A stretch of 64,000 bases of DNA from Isoetes taiwanensis (GCA_021234155.1 JAJEKV010000330.1:124001-188000); one strand, 5' to 3'; counted from the stretch's first letter, positions 45,061 to 55,566 are shown. Notes: generated by a model not told the origin, from the sequence alone. Made by a program: numbers and translations.

Positions 45061-46302
45061 CATTCCTTCCCACGACAACTCACAATGTTAAGCCACCGCG
45101 ATCCTCATTATCACTTTCAATTCTTTTTTATCCATGTGAAGAGCTTAGCGGAATTGTAATATTACATCCATGGCTGCCTAGGCAGCTTCAAATCTTCGCC
45201 GTGGCGATCCTGGCTGAGTGTTTTCACTCTTTCACGTGGACCGCTCTTGCTCAGAAGGAACTTAGGATAGCCTTATACATGTCCAAATCGGATCGTCGTC
45301 ATTGTTTGTGCCCAAAAGCGGCGGAAAAAAGCGATCAACTTTACTCGGTGCAACCATTTGCGGTGTTTTATAACACCAAGAACCTATTTCATGCTAAGCG
45401 AGAATTAAAATTCTCTAATTAATTAAATCGTGCTTATTTTGCATAGAACCGATTCCTGCTGACCCTGTTATCTGAAGTGCGGATCCCTAATGGCCCTCCA
45501 AGAGCTTGCCAAAAAGCGACTCACCAAAAGCGAGGCGGCCACGGCCGTCTCCTACTTTCGACCAAGAACTTGGCGCCATCACGTTTTTTTTTTTTTTTTT
45601 CATCCACTTTTCCACTATTTTCTTTGGATTTTGTTTTTAAAAGTCTAGGCATAGATGTGAATGGAAAATTATTTTAAGGTTATGAAAAGTTAAGTTAAGT
45701 GAATTTGAAAATTTGAAGTGCCCAATACCAAAATGAAGCGAAAGCGTAACAAACATGTCGAGTTGTGATGCAACAAATGTAATAGCAAAACTCCATTGCA
45801 AGTTTGTATATGTGGTTGCACCTTTTAACCCAAGAGCTAGAAGCCAAAAAAGCTGCAACTATAGTAGATGTAACTTTAAAATTTAAGGAATATGCAATCT
45901 ACCACAGAGAAAAAGAGCTACAAACGACCCTAACTCATGGGGATGCCATAGTCTCATGAGGATGTCACGGTTTAGTTGCATGATGAGTAGGAAATAATAC
46001 AATAGAACATACCCTCTAAAAAGTTGTGGTGCATTATCACCACCACAGCGACTAACAATGGATAAAACAAAAGGCTTGCATATCGCGGCAAACAACATTT
46101 AAAGTTGAGTTTCAAAAACGCATCTATCTACCATTGGAAAGTAGCCTCCCAATACTTAAGGCAGAACTTTTTGTATGCTTCAAATAATCTTGCCTCATAA
46201 AGGATTTGGAAATAGAAGTCGAGAAGAATTGGTGCTTGCGGTTATTTATTAACATCGATCGTGCCCATTTCCTTTCCACAATAAAATGCATCTCCAAGCA
46301 CA

Positions 46303-47666
46303 AATCATAGTTGGCATTGAGATTGTACATCCTTCTTGTATAAAATGGCGGTCCATAAAAGCATGAAGTCATATCCATTTAGAAAACAAACCATTGATAA
46401 GCTCCATTAATGAGATCAATAGCTTTCTTTTAAAAGAAATGGACTGCATGAAAAAACACAAAGCAACCCTATCATTGCTTCAAATCCACTTAAACAAACA
46501 AAAACAGACATGCTCCATCTACACCAAAAGAAAGTTCAGGGCAAGGGTGCTGGCCTATGAGCTAGAAAGCATGCAATCTAAATCCCTTCTTAGGATAAAG
46601 ATCTCCATTTATTTATATAGTTTGCAAAGCGGGCCATGAATAACTTCGGGAAGAACTCAAGAATGCTACCAAGATCAACATCATCAGCCAAAAATAATAT
46701 GTAGAGGTGCATAGGCATCCCAATTGGGCAAAAAATATCATATTATAAAATGAACTTAAAGATGACCTCATTTAGCCTCGGCCTTGGCATTTACGTAAAA
46801 CAAAGTACTAAGATGATTTAAATATCTAAGGCCCATAGCATGGAATTTTTTCTGTTATATAAAAGGCATCCATGCTTAGAACATAGCTGTCAAAAATTCC
46901 TTTTCTAACCTTAACTGTAGACATGAATTGGATCAGAGCTAGAGAATCGTTCTAGACCCAAGATCCTCGTTTAAGCCCATCCTCCAAAACCTAGCAAAGG
47001 AAAGGCCTTCAGAAAATAAAGCATTGATAAAAAAACAAAAAGCTTAACCGAGGAAACACAGCTAAGAATACTGAGCTTGCATGAAAAAAAACTTGAAGAA
47101 GCCTTGAAGAAATGAATTTGTTGAAACATAGAATCGCAGGCCCTAATGCTGACAACCACCTTTTCAAATGCCTTTGGTAAGAAGACCATTCAAGGGAAAT
47201 GAATCGAATATTGCATGCCAACAACCACGATTCTTCAAATTAGAGGCCCACTCGCTTTATCAGAAGCGAAGCATTCAGGAAAAACAAAAAGCTTTAACTC
47301 TTAGGAAGTAGGTACCCAAGCCCATCTTAATTGCGGATACAAATCTAAGATAGCCATGAGAAAATTTCACGGATGGGCAAGGCTCGCGACTGAACCTCTA
47401 AGCGAGGCATGCTAATGCAATTTCTACCTATGAACGAGGGCGGAATGAAAGGGCCTTCAACTCGGCATATCCGGGAGTCCGGATAGCGAGTAGATCAAGC
47501 CCTTGTCGGTTCATCACCATTAATATTGCCAAGCGGAAGAAGTCTTGCGGATACGTACCAATCGCTAAGGCCACCACCAATATGGATCATCTCCTTCTAT
47601 CTCCAGGCACCCCACAAAAGCCCAGACTGCACCAATGCATGCTCTATCATTTGGCCATAGCTTCTC
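46303..47666. other. No recognisable gene
   Basis: Unique-looking AT-rich sequence beyond the duplication. ORFs of 70-84 codons (46124-46378, 46394-46639, 46971-47224) show no motif; the last two overlap in different frames. Confidence 0.4.
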
Positions 47667-48047
47667 TAAGGCCCTTTTCCACATTAAGTCATAAAATATG
47701 GGCATCATATACAATATATGACACTATTTTCGACTCAGGGGCTAAAATGAGACACACAAATTTAAACTTATTTTCCATTTGCATGGTAGTCATAAAATGT
47801 GATACCACTAAAAATAGTATTGGAAAACCATGAAAAAATAAGACCACGTCTTATTTTTAGTCATATTCTAAATCCCAGGAATAAAATAAGACTCAATTTA
47901 CAAATCCAAACGCATTTCAACCTAAATAAGACATGTCTTATTTTTATAGTGTAAAAGTGATTTTTTTTTTAGGACAATAGGTGGCCAAACATCATTTGAT
48001 AAAATATGTGACTTTTGTAAATCGACTACCGTGGAAAAGGGGCCTAA
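47667..48047. mobile_element. Tourist-type (PIF/Harbinger) MITE with TAA target duplication
   Basis: The element 47670-48044 (375 bp) has ends GGCCCTTTTCCAC and, reverse-complemented on the right, GGCCCCTTTTCCAC (one extra C). It is flanked by TAA at 47667-47669 and 48045-48047, the 3-bp duplication typical of PIF/Harbinger. The interior is AT-rich with a palindromic core AAATAAGACATGTCTTATTT (about 47923-47942) and related CTTATTTTTAGTC segments. There is no coding capacity. Confidence 0.85.
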
Positions 48048-48172
48048 AAGCGTGGAAAAGCCTAAATCGAAGCAAGAATAAAAAAGGGAGCTATGTGGAC
48101 CATCTAATTGTGCGTCAAATTTGTGCGTCGGATGTAGGAGTGGTTCAAGACACACCCTATAACATTATAATA

Positions 48173-51049
48173 CTAGTAATATATAGTGCCCGGCGTTCGG
48201 GCAAATGTCGAACATGTCAATGATAAAGCAAAAAAGAGCATAAGTAGGTGGTATTTTTATTTACTATGATAGCGAAAAACCTAAATAGTGATATAGGAAG
48301 CAAGTCGTGTAGTTAGTGTTGTTGGACTAAGTTGGATAACATGTAATTAAAGTTTTGTGGATTCTACGTTAGATTGTTGTTGAGAACTATGTGCATGATC
48401 CCCAAATGTCTAAGTTTACATTTTAGCATATGGTGCGTGTTAGCACTATCCAATGCCATTTTATATTTTACGTATCTTCTTTCCCCTTGGGTGAAGAAGT
48501 TTAATGACCCAGATAAGATGATTGAGAAAAAGTTATTGATGTGGTGTAGCAATCATTTGATAACTTCTTAGATTGGAAAGCATTCACAGTCTCTTTCTTA
48601 TTATTCCATGTGATCGTCTATTTTTTATTCCATTGAATCTAGTTGGAATAAGTAGTGAACCATAATAATGAATTGTGGCTTTTTCGACTCTTATGGCAAA
48701 ACCATTTAGTTTGGAAATTGAATCAACTATGCTTTTCTAAACAATCTCACATGGTCTATTGCTATTGTAAGGATGGTGATCATACACTTGTCACTTCTTT
48801 TAAGATGTTTTCATGTTTCAGGATTGTGATCACACACATTATTACTTTATTTATTTTCATAATTGTGATCATATACATATTATCACTTTGTTGACCATCA
48901 TGGAGAAAATGGTCCAGCAACATCATGAGTAGTTCCGAATCTAGCGACAAAGGTGCAACTAGGCTTTTACACTAAGGCGTTTTACACAACTTATACGCTT
49001 CTAGCAACAAAGACAGGAACTACAATCCTTCTTATCGTTTTTTTATTATCAAAGGTCAACATTTAGGCCAGACCCCATGATGATCTGCTAGTATAAAAAT
49101 AAGAGTGTCACCTTCTTGAAAATCCATGCACTAAACACCTTCTTGAAGATCCAGGCATTAAACTTTGCTTAACAATAAATGACAGCATGTAAGAACCTAA
49201 CTGAGCTAGGAAGCAAAGAAAGCATAAACCGCAACCAATGTCATACGGTTACGGCGAGAAATGGCTATAATTGCAAAAGAAAGATCATAACATTGGGAAG
49301 CCTAAACAATCAACTGACGCATGCCGAAGCTGCATGCCTTTGTTCAATAGATTCATTGGTAAATGGTTCATAAAGTTACAATTTAAAATGGTAGCAACTG
49401 ACATAGGTAATATACTTGAAATTTGAAAATGATAAAATCACGTACACGCTGATTGGCTGCACAACATGTATAGCTATAGTACATGATAATTTACAAAGCC
49501 TAGAATCATGTCAAAAGATTGTATATGATGTCTAAATATTTCCATACCTTCTGCTTGTGAACACTTCCAAATTTCATAAAAACAATACATAATTTCTATC
49601 ATCCAACAATTCAAAATAAGTTAATCCTAGTTGAGATATTAAGAAGAATGCATAACCTTCTTAAAAGTCATAATGCAGCATTCTGACACACTACGTTGTT
49701 GTAAAGAAAGAATACGTTTGGTTATAAATATTTTCAAACTAGAAACAAATCTGCCAAGGACTGGCAAACAGAAGATTGTTAGATACATCTTGGTCGATAA
49801 TGCAGGAGAAAATACAATTTTGCAAATGAGCTAACTGACCTTCATCTATATCCATAGCCACTTGTAGCCATTTTGAAATGCAGAAATTGTCCAGTATAGC
49901 TGAGTCCTTTTCACCTAAAGAATTGCCCAATGGATCTGCAAACATAGTGTATAACCCTATTTTCAGAGGCAGAAAGCATGGCCAGGTCTCCAATAACCGA
50001 CTCACCAAGTACTCCTTTGCTGGACCCATCTAGATTTACCTTGCCCATTCACGTTTTGTAAATCTGGGCTGCAAGCCCTAGGATGATCTTGCTCTCCATA
50101 CTATATAATACATATCAAATGTTCGACTTTTGCATCAAATGATTTACATTAGACAGTGCTAAAAAACTTGATCTTTCCATGCTTCCACATTTTATGTGCA
50201 TGTTTTAGCTGTGTATATGCAAATCTGCATAAATGGAGCCTTTGCGGATGCTTGATATCAATAGGGTATTCACATTTCCTACATCAAGCAATAACTCCAA
50301 GCTAAAGTTTTCTTATAACAAAAGAAGAAGAAACAGGGCAAAGCTTTAAAATCGCATACCTTGTAACAATCTATCATGTGGGCTTCATATGCTCTGCTTC
50401 AATCCCTATTTCCCAAAGAAGGTTGGGCACAAAAACCCTTTGCACAAAACCCAAATTATTTAGATAAGGCCTGGCTTTAAGAAAAAATCCGAAATGAAGC
50501 CTTCAGAATAAACTCGAGACTTGAGATATGTTGCCTTCAAAATTGCAGCATGTGAATGGCTGCCAGTCCTTGCACTTGCTCTGCCAAGCAAACCCAATCA
50601 TATTCATGATTTTAGGATTTAGTACGATTTTAGAATTTAGAGAAACTCAAAAGCATACATTTTACCTCTTCTTGCCACAACTCTCTGGAGACTTCAAAAA
50701 ATTAGACTCGACCCTGCATAAATTACCACCAAAACTTATTACAATTCCTATGCTCAAGTTTTAAATTCTGATATCCAAGCTTCCTAATTGGCGTTTCCTT
50801 TACTTTGTCCAAAGAAAAACTTGATAAACATCACAATTTGCAACACCAAAGAATGGGCACATGGGGAGGTCTACGGGAAGCGAGCTGACAAACCGACGCC
50901 ATCGCCACTTACTTTGTGTTTTAGGGTAAAAAAAAAGGGTGAGTTTCGGATCCGGAGCCGTTTAACTTTTAACTAAAATTTGGGTCGTTGGATCTAGGGC
51001 TGGGTCCAACACTTACAATAAAAACTTTATAATATAGGATAGGATAGGA
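48173..51049 (-). mobile_element. Non-autonomous Helitron 1
   Basis: On the minus strand the 3' end is a hairpin TGCCCG-AACGC-CGGGCA (48187-48203) followed 10 bp later by CTAG (48173-48176) and then T, as in Helitrons. The presumed 5' end is TCCTATCCTATATTATAAAG at about 51049, preceded by A, fitting A/T insertion. Length about 2.88 kb. No Rep/helicase gene is inside. One minus ORF (49739-50029, 96 codons) may be captured gene or LINE RNase H sequence: in another frame VNLDGSSKGVLGESVIGDL resembles the start of an RNase H domain. The exact 5' base is uncertain because GGATA is repeated there. Confidence 0.7.
49739..50045 (-). pseudogene. Possible captured coding fragment in Helitron 1
   Basis: The 96-codon frame includes LVSRLLETWPCFLPLKIGLY and SKWLQVAMDIDEGQLAHLQN. 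The alternative frame gives GKVNLDGSSKGVLGES near 50000-50045, like the DGSSKG-PG-G motif of plant LINE/RVT_3 RNase H domains. Which frame was real is unclear. Short gene pieces are commonly captured by Helitrons, so this is a plausible passenger. Confidence 0.25.
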
Positions 51050-51095
51050 TCATGATTTCAGAAAAAAAAAAAAAGATTTGAGGGACCAAAACAAA

Positions 51096-51113
51096 TTGAG
51101 AGAAAAATCTCAA
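51096..51113. other. Hairpin between the two Helitrons
   Basis: TTGAGA-GAAAAA-TCTCAA is a perfect 6-bp stem in the 68-bp spacer between the 5' end of Helitron 1 (51049) and the 3' CTAG of Helitron 2 (51118). An A-run of 13 precedes it. Confidence 0.6.
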
Positions 51114-51559
51114 TGTACTAGTAGCAATTGCCCGGCGTTGTTTGGGCATAAGTTAAACGTGTTAATGATGAACCTTAGATATAACAAATAAGCCAGCATA
51201 GAAAAAAGAGGAGAGTAGGCCTTTACTCCATGTTTTGTTGATGTCGCGCAAATAGAATAGTAGGCCCTTCATTACGTGGTTGTGTTGTTGTGCAAATCTT
51301 ACATTTAGTATGGCTTATTACTCTAATGTGCATTTTATGTTATAGTGTGTTAGGGTTAAATGTTATTATGTTGCCCTAATGTAAGTTATTTATTACGACT
51401 TGTTAAGTTGAATGTTGGCATATTGTAAGCAACAAATCTCAAAGCAATTTGTTTACCTAGTGTTCTTTGAATTGTTTATAGTATTCAAAGGTACACATAA
51501 AAGCTCATCATGTATGTGTTTTACTAATGATGGTTTTTTATTATAGGTGTTTTACTAAT

Positions 51560-51890
51560 GATGGTTTTGATGGTACTTGTGACTTGCTTATGTGTTGTGG
51601 CGCATTGCCCCGCTATAAGGAATTTGACCATATTGGATTTTTGATGTTGTAGTTGTGACTTGCTTAGGTGTTGTGGAGCATTATAGATTTTTGATGTTGT
51701 AGTTGTTGTGACTTGCTTGTGTTGGATTTTTGATGTTGTAGTTGGGACTTGCTTAGGTGTTGTGGAGCATTATAGATTTTTGATGTTTTAGTTGTTGTGA
51801 CTTGCTTGTGTGTTGCTGCAACTATAAGGAATTTGAGTGTAGTTGATTTTTGATGTTGTAGTTGTAACTTGCTAATGTCTTGTGGAGGTT
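51560..51890 (+). repeat. GATTTTTGATGTTGTAGTTG minisatellite
   Basis: Five imperfect copies of a roughly 45-75 bp unit made of GATTTTTGATGTTGTAGTTG, GACTTGCTTAGGTG and TTGTGGAGCATTATA. A preceding duplicate of GTTTTACTAATGATGG at 51518 and 51549 suggests slippage-prone sequence. Confidence 0.8.
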
Positions 51891-52490
51891 ATGTGTTATG
51901 GAGCTTACAAATTGATCCATTTTTTGCTTGATTCTATGCATTCAAATACAATTTTGAATTTAATGATCAAAGTTCAATGCCTTTTCTGCTTTTTTGTTGT
52001 ATTTATGTAGTGATTTTCTCATTAGAATTCAATGCCTTTTTGCTTCTTCATTGACCCTATATGTTGCAATTTCGTAGTCATTTTAAGTTCACATGTTCAA
52101 GTGTTGTAGTTAGTATATTGAAAGTTTGCATCATCACCGCATTGTTTTATATAAACTCAAATTTCATCCAAACTGCTCATGTGGATCATCACCATGATGT
52201 TCGTAGGCCCAAACCTCAAGTTGCAATTTCACAAAAGGTTCAAGCACCAATATGCCAATCCAATCTTCTTTATCAAGTCTCTTTATGTTGACCAAAAGCA
52301 AAGGCTCAACATTTTATGTAGATGACTCTGACAGAGGAGCATGATAGATACAAAACATAATGAGGGGCAACTTAATATAATGAGGGGCAACTTGAGTAGA
52401 TACAAATGTACTCCGGAGAACACTGAAGTTACACATAACATCACAAAAATCAGGAGCATTATTGCTACCTCTGCATAGACCAACTTTTTC

Positions 52491-53278
52491 CCTAAGAGAC
52501 CTATGCACCTAAGATCTCCCCTCTTAGAGAGAATCTACTATACTAAAGGCTTTCATATTGTTATCAGATCCAACTTTTTCCCACAAGACCGAGCTTTGAA
52601 TTTACGTATTATAGGGGTAGAGGAGACAGACACTGAGGGTCAGACAGATTTGGAGGTCGCTAAGCAGTTCTTCTGTGGGGTTATGCATGTCCCAGCTATT
52701 GGACTTGTGTCTGCAGCTAGGGTGGGGGCTGCGCGTCCTGATCGACCTCGACACCTTCTAATTCGCTTTCGGGATGTGTTGAGTCGTCTAAGTGTTCTTC
52801 AGCACAGAAATCATTTGAGGGGCTCTACTTTTTCATTACAGGAAGATCTTTCTCCCATACAGCTATGCAATCGCGGGAATGAGTTGTGCAAGGTTAGGGA
52901 AGCCCGTCAACACAAGAAATGGGCGGTATACCGAGGAGGAGCAGTAATTATCCTAGACCATTGGCCGTCTAACCCGTGGACAGGCTATGTCTAGGGTCTC
53001 TCAGCAGTACCATATCATCAGAACAAATAGCTTTCATTTAGTTTGGGCACTTGCCCTCAGCATGTATATATACTACTTTAGGCTTCTGCGATGGGGCTTT
53101 GTCCTCGAGCTCTTGTTGGGGGTTACACCCCTCTTTCATGTACTGGTCCCATAACCCGATTGGGTTTCCGTGGACGTTAAAAAATCTTCTTCTTCTTCTT
53201 CCTAAGAGACCTATGCAACTAAGATCTCCCCTCTTAGAGAGGATCTGGTGTACTAATAGCTTTCATATTGTTATCAGA
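52491..53278 (+). mobile_element. Half-LINE (copy 1) with 78-bp flanking duplication
   Basis: The body 52569-53200 is flanked by CCTAAGAGACCTATGC...TTATCAGA at 52491-52568 and again at 53201-53278 (78 bp each, about 90% identical). The body carries an ORF1-like C-terminal coding region (LRIIGVEETDTEGQTDLEVA, RVGAARPDRPRHLLIRF, ELCKVREARQHKKWAVYRGG) ending at the stop near 52992. A roughly 190-bp 3' region follows, with hairpin AACCCGATTGGGTT (53153-53166), then GACGTTAAAAAA and a TCT tail (53185-53200). It matches the element at 11340-12945 through coding part, 3' region and hairpin. No ORF2. Its 5' truncation and long duplication are typical of target-primed reverse transcription. Confidence 0.75.
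52595..52994 (+). pseudogene. ORF1p-like protein, 5'-truncated
   Basis: The open frame formally starts at 52503 inside the flanking duplication, so that start is accidental; the element part begins at about residue 27. The remaining 130 or so residues contain an RRM-like strand pattern (LRIIGVEE), an acidic linker, a middle RVGAARPDRPRHLLIRF-DVLSRLSVLQHR segment like the LINE-1 ORF1p core, and FSLQEDLSPIQ resembling its C-terminal domain. It would bind element RNA. It is unusually well preserved, with no internal stop, compared with copy 2. Confidence 0.55.
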
Positions 53279-54860
53279 CGCATGACATATGATGGTTTCC
53301 ACAAATGTTAGTGTGAAGCATAATTTCACCTTCACATATAGATCAAATGAGTTGCATGTACACAAACGGCTATGAAGCTAAGACTATGAAACAACTATGT
53401 ATCGGGTAGACCTACTGAAGTGTAGCGTGATACCAATTCCAGTTTAGCATGATAACAATTTCAGTGTTGCTTGAGTTAAACATTGAGCAACAATGCTTAG
53501 CTTACTTCTAAATAACACAACAAAATTGATGCCATTGTGGATCTTTATAGAGTGATGCCTACCTCACAAATAAACACTTCCAATCCTTCTATGAAATCAC
53601 AAGATCGTTTACAAACATTATTTATAATGTAAATTCCACACAACCTCAAGACTACAAAGAAGGAGAATAATGGTTTTAGCATTATTATCTCCTCAACATG
53701 TCCTGTTCTAGAGAATATATAGCATATATGAGGGTCTTGAACAAAGATTTACTTGTGAACAAACATATACGAATAAACACATTTGAACATACCGGACCTT
53801 ATGTCTGCATGAAGCTATGAATTTGATTAAAATTCTCACCTTACAACTTTATTATGCATAAAGAGGTAGGGATGGTACTCAATGCAACAGGAACAATATT
53901 TTAGTAACCAGGCGTCTGAGTAGCGGATGTGCTCTTTTTTTTTTGCTTGTGAATAACACATGCACAATAAATACATGCCCCTGCTGAGAATTCATCTCAA
54001 ATTAAAACAACGATTGAAATTAGCCTAGAACCATACCTTAGAGGGATCTACTCACGGAAGATCCCCACAAAAGCCATGGCCATAGGATCTAAAGCAAGTT
54101 ACGTGTAGATATTTTGCTCTAGCAAAAATCTGAAAATCTGATTCACTTAGAATAATGGTATGTTTGTTAGCTTTTCGCTCCCAAAATTTAAAAATTTCTC
54201 GGGCTTCCTTAAAGCCTTTGTCACCCCAAGATCTAGTAACAATATACTCTTTGATATCTTAGGAGAACAAAGATTTAACAGGATAGCAACAAACCGGATG
54301 GTGGCACCTCCTTAAAGAAATAAAATTTCATAATCATCGGGATCTTATATGCCCGATAAAATCCTTACTCCATGACTCATTTCCATAACGCTCATGCCGC
54401 TTCCTCTCTAGTTGAGAGCTCCTCTTGATTCTGTGGAAAACCTAAGTCAAAACCTTGTTAATTGAAGAGGCCTGAGAAGAGCTCTTACGATTTTAGAATC
54501 GGGGATGCATGTCTTCCTTTGCTCGAATAACAATGAGAACAACATGTCTTCTGCTTGACGTAACAACTCTAGCACACCGGTGATGGAACAAAACTAACGT
54601 TTATAAACAGAGAGAAAAAGAATTTCAGAGAAAAAAAAGGGCTTCGTTTACACCATCGAAAAAAGATCACATTTAAAGATAGATAGATAGCATTTTTAAA
54701 GAAAAAGGACCGGGGCTTTGTTTGAACCCTTCGATCTGGTCAGGTGATTTGTGGCCGTCGGATCTAAGGCTGATCCCTTTTATCAGTTGAATCCCCATCG
54801 TCGAATTAAGCCAATCAAATTCTGGCCGCCAGATTTAGGGCGTGGTCCATTACTTGCACT
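53279..54860. other. Interior of Helitron 2, no recognised gene
   Basis: AT-rich non-coding sequence with short ORFs only. From 54700 a subterminal region with GGATCTAAGG and GGCGTGGTCC words resembles 50960-51010 of Helitron 1. Confidence 0.45.
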
Positions 54861-54903
54861 AAAACATTATACGTATACGAGGAATTGAGAAGACTGATGT
54901 TTA

Positions 54904-55203
54904 TCACCCAATCAACATGATGCCAAACAACAAGACCAATATTGAAGCTAAGAAATGTGGCGATGGTGTATTGGAGCTGCTTTTATCGGCTGGATACGTA
55001 CCGGCAGGCGATACAACCGCAGAAGAGGAGGAAGATGGGGAATTTGTAGTATTAAGGTAATGGATAAAATCTCTAGAGTCGGTAACTGCTACAACCACAT
55101 TGAAACTGTGGGCTGTCTCGGTAGCAGTTAGATTGGCCACTCTAACATTGGTAGTGTATGCCTCACCGACTGCTATGTAGCCCAGAGAATCAGATGCATA
55201 GAT
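54904..55203 (-). CDS. Last exon of a probable GPI-anchored protein (partial)
   Basis: The minus frame from 55203 to the stop at 54904-54906 encodes about 99 residues: a beta-rich part (GYIAVGEAYTTNVRVANL, FNVVVAVTDSRDF), a Ser/Pro-rich stretch (SPSSSSSAVVSP), small residues that could be an omega site (DKSSSNTP), and a hydrophobic tail (LASILVLLFGIMLIG) ending at the stop, the layout of a GPI-anchor signal. A plausible acceptor site TTTTCTGAG lies at 55204-55212, so earlier exons would be to the right, but I could not place them. The frame has no ATG near its start. It faces away from the AGP gene. The beta-rich domain is not identified. Confidence 0.5.
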   Translation of the reverse strand: MYASDSLGYIAVGEAYTTNVRVANLTATETAHSFNVVVAVTDSRDFIHYLNTTNSPSSSSSAVVSPAGTYPADKSSSNTPSPHFLASILVLLFGIMLIG

Positions 55204-55556
55204 CTCAGAAAATACGAAAAAAACGGGACCCTAAAATTACAGGGCTAAATAGCAACTTTTTTCAAATCGAAAAACAGAGTCGAGATTGGGTCGATTCAAT
55301 CCGTCGGCCCCTGCCTCCGTCCCCTGCTTCCGTCCGCCCCCTGCTGTCCCCTTCTAACCGGCGCCGCCAATATTTCCGGCGGATAAATGCCGGAAAAGCA
55401 AAAAAAAAAAAATTCAGGGTCCCCTTTTTTTCGGTTTATTACAAAATAAGAAGCTTGACGATGTCGATATTCCTCAGGTCCCAGCTTGTTACACCACGTA
55501 GATGTGACGGCAAGCCGCGGTAGGCATGTCGCACGATCAGCCAGGCGGCCAACGGA

Positions 55557-55566
55557 ATATTTAAAG
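55557..55566 (+). promoter_or_regulatory. TATA-like box of the AGP gene
   Basis: ATATTTAAAG lies 109 bp upstream of the ATG at 55675. A start of transcription about 30 bp downstream would leave a leader of about 80 bp that is rich in GAAGAAGAAG. A five-codon upstream ORF (ATGAGCAAAGATAGTTGA, 55584-55601) lies at or just before the expected start. Confidence 0.45.

Larger units (their letters stand above)
35261..45435. mobile_element. 10.2-kb DNA element with 25-bp terminal inverted repeats
   Basis: Left end AAGCACGATTT-C-ATTAATT-G-GAGAA (35261-35285) and right end (reverse complement) AAGCACGATTT-A-ATTAATT-A-GAGAA (45411-45435) match at 23 of 25 positions. The uninterrupted sister unit (33095/33096) shows the element is an insertion. 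No clean target duplication is seen: five extra bases ATTTT (45436-45440) remain on the right. Contents are a frameshifted DUF7869-like gene on minus (36517-39220), two similar promoter/short-ORF cassettes near the left end, a strong hairpin at 40806-40861, and unrecognised plus-strand frames from 41200 to 45060. I infer a transposon whose mobilising protein is of the DUF7869 type. Confidence 0.75.
33937..46302 (+). repeat. 2.2-kb tandem duplication, unit 2 (split by a 10.2-kb element)
   Basis: Begins with the same AAGAAAGAGTAGCCC at 33937, immediately after the end of unit 1. It is colinear with unit 1 to 35260 (CCCAGCT), is interrupted to 45440, then resumes at GCATAGAACCGATTCC and ends at CTCCAAGCACA (46302), where it leaves the homology. 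Without the insertion it is about 2.19 kb. Unit 1 has an extra 28 bp near 32131-32158, or unit 2 lost it. Confidence 0.88.
51118..54883 (-). mobile_element. Non-autonomous Helitron 2
   Basis: Minus-strand 3' end: GCCC-AAACAACGCC-GGGC hairpin (51130-51147), 8 bp, then CTAG (51118-51121) and T. The 3' subterminal sequence resembles Helitron 1 (shared GCCCGGCGTT and GTTAATGATGAA-like tract). The probable 5' end is TCCTCGTATACGTATAATG near 54883; both elements share GCAAGT/GTAAGT and GGACC just inside and a region about the word GGATCTA. The 5' boundary is approximate and lacks the expected flanking T. It contains a half-LINE insertion (52569-53200) and a minisatellite (51560-51890) and no helicase gene. 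Confidence 0.6.

Noticed and set aside
52503-52594. Start of the ORF1p-like frame at 52503
   Set aside because: The first 22 codons lie in the 78-bp flanking duplication (to 52568), whose second copy at 53213 also opens a frame; the element part begins later.
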